DNA from: CAYNYF01 sp964401385
GTDB lineage: Bacteria; Planctomycetota; Phycisphaerae; SM23-33
Reading direction: 5' to 3'
NCBI GenBank assembly: GCA_964401385.1
Contig: CAYNYF010000011.1
Location: 1-63,939, forward strand
Length of the DNA stretch: 63,939 nt
Within the stretch, counting starts at the first letter, position 1. Each line of letters opens with the position of its first letter. The position numbers and the translations under genes are program-made. Shown here in pieces: positions 60,666-63,939 of the stretch. The notes beneath the pieces are model-generated. The model had not been told where the DNA came from, ran no database searches, and saw nothing but the letters and a program-made list of their open reading frames with translations.

Positions 60666-60694
60666 TTGCATAAACTGCTGCGCCAATGGATAAT
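60666..60694 (+). promoter_or_regulatory. Predicted promoter of the large carbohydrate-active protein
   Basis: TTGCAT (60666-60671), 17-bp spacer, GATAAT (60689-60694), about 140 bp before the start. No gene is seen in the rest of the 292-bp gap. Confidence 0.45.
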
Positions 60695-60833
60695 GCGTCT
60701 GATGGGCATCGGTGGTCGTCAGCCGGTGCCGGTCCGGCAGACCCTGATTGGGAGGCGCAAGGCTTGGGCCAGCGCTGTCTCTGTCGCGAGTATGTGTCCA
60801 TGTTCATTGACCTGGAGGTTCGTGGAGGAAGAC

Positions 60834-63800
60834 ATGGCAGCCAAATCCCCAACAGTTCTGATCGTTCTCATCGCGCTGGTCCTTACCGCAGGCCTGGTGG
60901 CCTGGGCGGTGGCGGCGGCGCCGCTGCCGGGCGACGCCACCGGCGACGGCATCGTCGATGGCGCCGACTACACCGTCTGGTCCGACAACTACGAGCGGGG
61001 GGTCGGCGGCAAAACCTGGGAGCAGGGCGACTTCACCGGTGACGGCATCGTCGACGGCGGCGACTACACCATCTGGGCGGACAATTACGGCAGGTTCCGC
61101 TGCCTGGCGAACAGGGACGTGTGGCTGTCGGCGGTAGGTGCCGAACGCGACTACAACATGGGGGCGACCACGACGATCAAGTTGAAGGTGCTCCAGGAGT
61201 TCGGCCTGATAGACTTCGACGTGGCGTCCCTGGCGGGCAAGACCGTCACCAGCGCGAAGCTGTACGTCAAGCCGGCCGGCGGCGGACTGCTCAACCTCAA
61301 CGACGGCACCGATCTGCGATGGCTGACGGTGTCCACGGTCTCCCATGACTGGGTGGAGGGCCTCAGCACCTGGGGCACCGACCCTCTCGGCCACGGAGCG
61401 ACCTTCAACGAGTCCAGCTACCAGCGGGTCGACTGGGGCTGGCCGGGGGCCAAGGTCTGGAACGTGATGCTGGGCAACGGCAACACCCTTCGTTGCGACC
61501 TTTGGATGCAGCCGGCGGCCGGGCGGCCCGGTTGGCAGGAAGTCACCCTCGACCCGCGCCTGGTGCAGGCGCTGGTGGCCGGGGCCGCCCACGGACTGGC
61601 ACTGATGGACGGGGCGACCTGGTATGGGGTGAACAATCGCATTTCCGCCCGGGAGTCCGGCAACGGTGCGTACCTGGAGGTCGTCGCCGCCAAGCGGGAT
61701 ACGTCGGCTCCGGCGACCCCCACCGAACTGGTGGTCCAGGCCGCCCAGAACTGGGCGACGGCCACGCTGGGCGCCGTCGAGGTCAGCCTGCGCGTCCCGG
61801 CCGACGCCTTCTCCTACAACGTGACGGTCAACGGGCAGGTGGTGGAGCGATGGCAGATTCCGTTCGCGGCCGCGGGCGGGTCGGTCCAGACCTTCGTCCT
61901 GCGCGACTTGACGCCCGGGGCGGGCATCACCGTGGCCGTCAAGGCCGTGGACGCCGCCGGCAATCAGTCGGACGCGGCCAGCGCCCAGGGCGTGGCCAGC
62001 CCGGCGCTGACCGTGCCGCAACTGCCGGCCTTTCCGTTCCACCCGTCGGCCGGGGCGCCCAAGCCCCTGGGGACGGCGGCGGTGTGGGCCTTCCCCGAGG
62101 TGACGAAGGTGGACCCGGTCACCAAGGCGGTCCTCCACGAGCAGGGCGCCACGGACTTCCGCCAGAAGAACCCGGTGTGGGACGGCGCCACGGGGACGAT
62201 ACGGCTGGCCGCGGCCAAGGGGGAGATCGTCAGCTTCCAGTTGGCTATCGAGGGCGCCCTGACGGGCTGCAAGATTGAGATCAGCTCCCTGACCGGACCC
62301 GGGCAGATCCCCAACGCCGGCGCCAAGCTGTGGCGCAACTGGTACGTCCAGCGGGAGAGCGAGTACGCCCTGCCGCAGGCGCTGGGGCAGAACTTCAACC
62401 TGCCCTTCGCCGACAACGCCGTTGCGGGGCAGACCCTTCAGGCCTTCACCGTCGACCTGCACGTGCCCAAGACCACGCCGGCCGGAGACTACCAGGGGCA
62501 GGTCGTCCTGACGGCCGGGGACAACCAACTCGCGCTGCCGCTGAATGTCAAGGTATACAACGCCGTGCTCCCGGACGACGTGCACTTCAACCCGGAGCTG
62601 AACTGCTATGGCGGGCCCGGCACGGCCGGCAGCACCAAGTTCAAGGACAGTTTCCGCCTCGCCCACTACCACCGGTGCACGATCAACCGCGTGCCCTACG
62701 GGCAGAGCGGCAACGTCCACACCGACTGGATTCCGACGATCGCCACCGACGGGCACGTGGTCGACTGGACCACCTTCGACGCCCACTTGGGCGGGCTGTT
62801 GGACGGTTCCTGGTTCGTGACCAACCCTCGCGGCGAGGTGCCCGTGCCGACTCTGTACCTGCCGCTGTTCGAGGGCTGGCCGAAGAACTTCCTGAACCAC
62901 TACGACCCGGGGCCGGGGATCCCCGTCAACGGCGACGACAACTTGGACAAGCTCCACCACGACACCATGGCCAAGCCCATCGACGAGGCGATGGACGAGA
63001 CCTTCAAGACCGCCTTCCAGAACTGCACGGCCGACTTCGTCGCCCACTTCAACTCCAAGGGCTGGGACCGCACCATCATGGAGTTCTACCTGAACAACAA
63101 GCCCAGTTGGGGCTACACGATGTGGACCCTGGATGAGCCGGCGGAGTACCTGGACTGGGCCGCGCTGAACTTCTTCGGCGGGCTGTACAAGGAGGCCGTC
63201 AACGACCCGGAGGCGTACACGGCGGCGTTCCACAGGCAGCTCTACGAGCAGGGGCTGGCGGCGATGAGCCGCGGGCGGGCGACGTTCCTGTTCCGAGGCG
63301 ACATCTCGCGCCCGATGTGGCAGGGCAGCGTCTCCGACGGTCTGATCAACATCATGTACGTCGGCGGGATGTTTCCCGACGTGCCGCGGATGCTGGCCGA
63401 CGCGGCCGGGCGGCAGCCGGTGACGCTGAACTGGTACGGCTCGTGCAATGCCGTCAACGGGAGCAACTGGCAGTCCGCCGCCTGGTGCCTGAAGGCCTTC
63501 GCCCTCAACGGCAACGGCGTGCTGCCCTGGCAGTCGCTCGCGGGCAGCGCCGCCATGACGGCCTACGACACCAACGGGCTGATCATCGACGCCGGCGCGT
63601 ACGGCGACGCCATCGCCAGCTACCGCGTGCATGCCCTGCGGCGCGGGGCGCAGGAGTGCGAGCTGCTGCGGCTGCTCCAGCTCAAGATGGGTTGGTCGCG
63701 CGAGCATTGCGGGATGCTCGCCGCCCAGAAGGTGCCGCTGACCTCGTCTTTCCCGCAGAATCCCGATCCCATTTACGGGACGCTCACCAGCACGGGCTTC

Positions 63801-63839
63801 ATCGAGCTGAAGGAGGGCCTGCTGCAACTGCTGGAGTAG
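60834..63839 (+). CDS. Large exported protein: N-terminal dockerin-like module, DNRLRE-like and Fn3-like domains, glycoside-hydrolase-like catalytic part
   Basis: 1001 residues. N-terminal export/anchor helix (VLIVLIALVLTAGLVAWAVA), then a two-part dockerin-like motif (GDATGDGIVDGADYTVWSDN; DFTGDGIVDGGDYTIWADNY) at about 30-85. Residues about 90-280 read as a DNRLRE-type carbohydrate-associated domain (DVWLSAVGAERDYNMGATTT). A fibronectin-like segment (FVLRDLTPGAGITVAVKAVD) and a beta-sandwich with VPKTTPAGDYQGQVVLTAGD follow. The C-terminal 450 residues resemble DUF4091-type glycoside hydrolases (MWTLDEPAEYLDWAALNFFG, with DEP as catalytic candidate). GGAGGA precedes the ATG at 60834. Substrate unknown; the whole architecture fits polysaccharide use at the cell surface. 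Confidence 0.85.
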   Translation: MAAKSPTVLIVLIALVLTAGLVAWAVAAAPLPGDATGDGIVDGADYTVWSDNYERGVGGKTWEQGDFTGDGIVDGGDYTIWADNYGRFRCLANRDVWLSAVGAERDYNMGATTTIKLKVLQEFGLIDFDVASLAGKTVTSAKLYVKPAGGGLLNLNDGTDLRWLTVSTVSHDWVEGLSTWGTDPLGHGATFNESSYQRVDWGWPGAKVWNVMLGNGNTLRCDLWMQPAAGRPGWQEVTLDPRLVQALVAGAAHGLALMDGATWYGVNNRISARESGNGAYLEVVAAKRDTSAPATPTELVVQAAQNWATATLGAVEVSLRVPADAFSYNVTVNGQVVERWQIPFAAAGGSVQTFVLRDLTPGAGITVAVKAVDAAGNQSDAASAQGVASPALTVPQLPAFPFHPSAGAPKPLGTAAVWAFPEVTKVDPVTKAVLHEQGATDFRQKNPVWDGATGTIRLAAAKGEIVSFQLAIEGALTGCKIEISSLTGPGQIPNAGAKLWRNWYVQRESEYALPQALGQNFNLPFADNAVAGQTLQAFTVDLHVPKTTPAGDYQGQVVLTAGDNQLALPLNVKVYNAVLPDDVHFNPELNCYGGPGTAGSTKFKDSFRLAHYHRCTINRVPYGQSGNVHTDWIPTIATDGHVVDWTTFDAHLGGLLDGSWFVTNPRGEVPVPTLYLPLFEGWPKNFLNHYDPGPGIPVNGDDNLDKLHHDTMAKPIDEAMDETFKTAFQNCTADFVAHFNSKGWDRTIMEFYLNNKPSWGYTMWTLDEPAEYLDWAALNFFGGLYKEAVNDPEAYTAAFHRQLYEQGLAAMSRGRATFLFRGDISRPMWQGSVSDGLINIMYVGGMFPDVPRMLADAAGRQPVTLNWYGSCNAVNGSNWQSAAWCLKAFALNGNGVLPWQSLAGSAAMTAYDTNGLIIDAGAYGDAIASYRVHALRRGAQECELLRLLQLKMGWSREHCGMLAAQKVPLTSSFPQNPDPIYGTLTSTGFIELKEGLLQLLE

Positions 63840-63939
63840 CCTTAGAGCAATTTAAGAATGACATGTCGCATATCCACAGGACTCAAACCAGCCTTGGGCA
63901 TCTTGGGCTGTGATCGTTTTCAGGGCATTGGCGATGGTT

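Overview
The window reads as a GC-rich chromosomal segment of a Planctomycetota bacterium, most like Phycisphaerae. This is inferred from four PEP-CTERM proteins, dockerin-like modules ending in the text DGGDYTIWADNYG, a planctomycete-type pseudopilin, an unexported sulfatase, Gfo/Idh/MocA and alpha/beta-hydrolase catabolic genes, and frequent TTG or GTG starts with strong Shine-Dalgarno (SD) sequences. Two runs of N, of exactly 10 and 100 bases, point to a draft or metagenome assembly.

Layout. 0-1.7 kb: groEL (cut by the window edge), groES and a receiver-like gene on the minus strand. 2.2-5.3 kb: the translation cluster rpsB-tsf-pyrH-frr, then tRNA-Lys and tRNA-Glu. 5.9-12.6 kb: galE, the two subunits of an NfnAB electron-bifurcating transhydrogenase (separated by a repeat-filled gap), a creatininase-family hydrolase, xylulokinase and a zinc-ribbon protein. 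12.8-15.8 kb: two secreted PEP-CTERM proteins with cysteine-peptidase features flanking a HAD phosphatase. 16-18.4 kb: rho and coaE. 18.5-23 kb: carbohydrate or secondary-metabolite type enzymes (hydrolase, Gfo/Idh/MocA oxidoreductase, DegT aminotransferase, amidohydrolase).

23.3-28.8 kb is a complete TolC-HlyD-MacB-like tripartite exporter operon on the plus strand. Facing it, 41.5-29.4 kb is a 12-kb seven-gene minus-strand operon: an unknown protein, a PqqD-like protein, an FtsX-type permease, an ABC ATPase, a 1741-residue lipoprotein-peptidase-permease fusion, an OPT-like membrane transporter and a second ABC ATPase. This operon is the best candidate for an undescribed system. It combines a PqqD-type (peptide-binding in RiPP pathways) domain with two ABC ATPases, a degenerate M28 peptidase fused to a permease, and a putative peptide transporter, in overlapping or tightly spaced genes.

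41.6-47.2 kb: an Obg/DRG-like GTPase with a promoter that predicts a leaderless message, a MntA/HepT toxin-antitoxin pair, a sulfatase and a glycoside-hydrolase-like lipoprotein. 47.2-48.6 kb carries several small repeats: palindromes, a 119-bp inverted-repeat element and a GC-rich dispersed repeat. 48.6-53.8 kb: two PEP-CTERM proteins with dockerin-like modules, one an eight-repeat propeller and one containing near-identical 678-bp tandem repeats next to an assembly gap, with a decayed URO-D-family fragment between them. 53.8-63.8 kb: an MscS C-terminal remnant, CorA, an exported HEAT-repeat protein with a receiver-like segment, a hydroxyacid dehydrogenase, a gamma-glutamyltransferase and a large exported carbohydrate-active protein.

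All functions are read from sequence motifs and family knowledge; no database search was run. Promoters and terminators are pattern calls.
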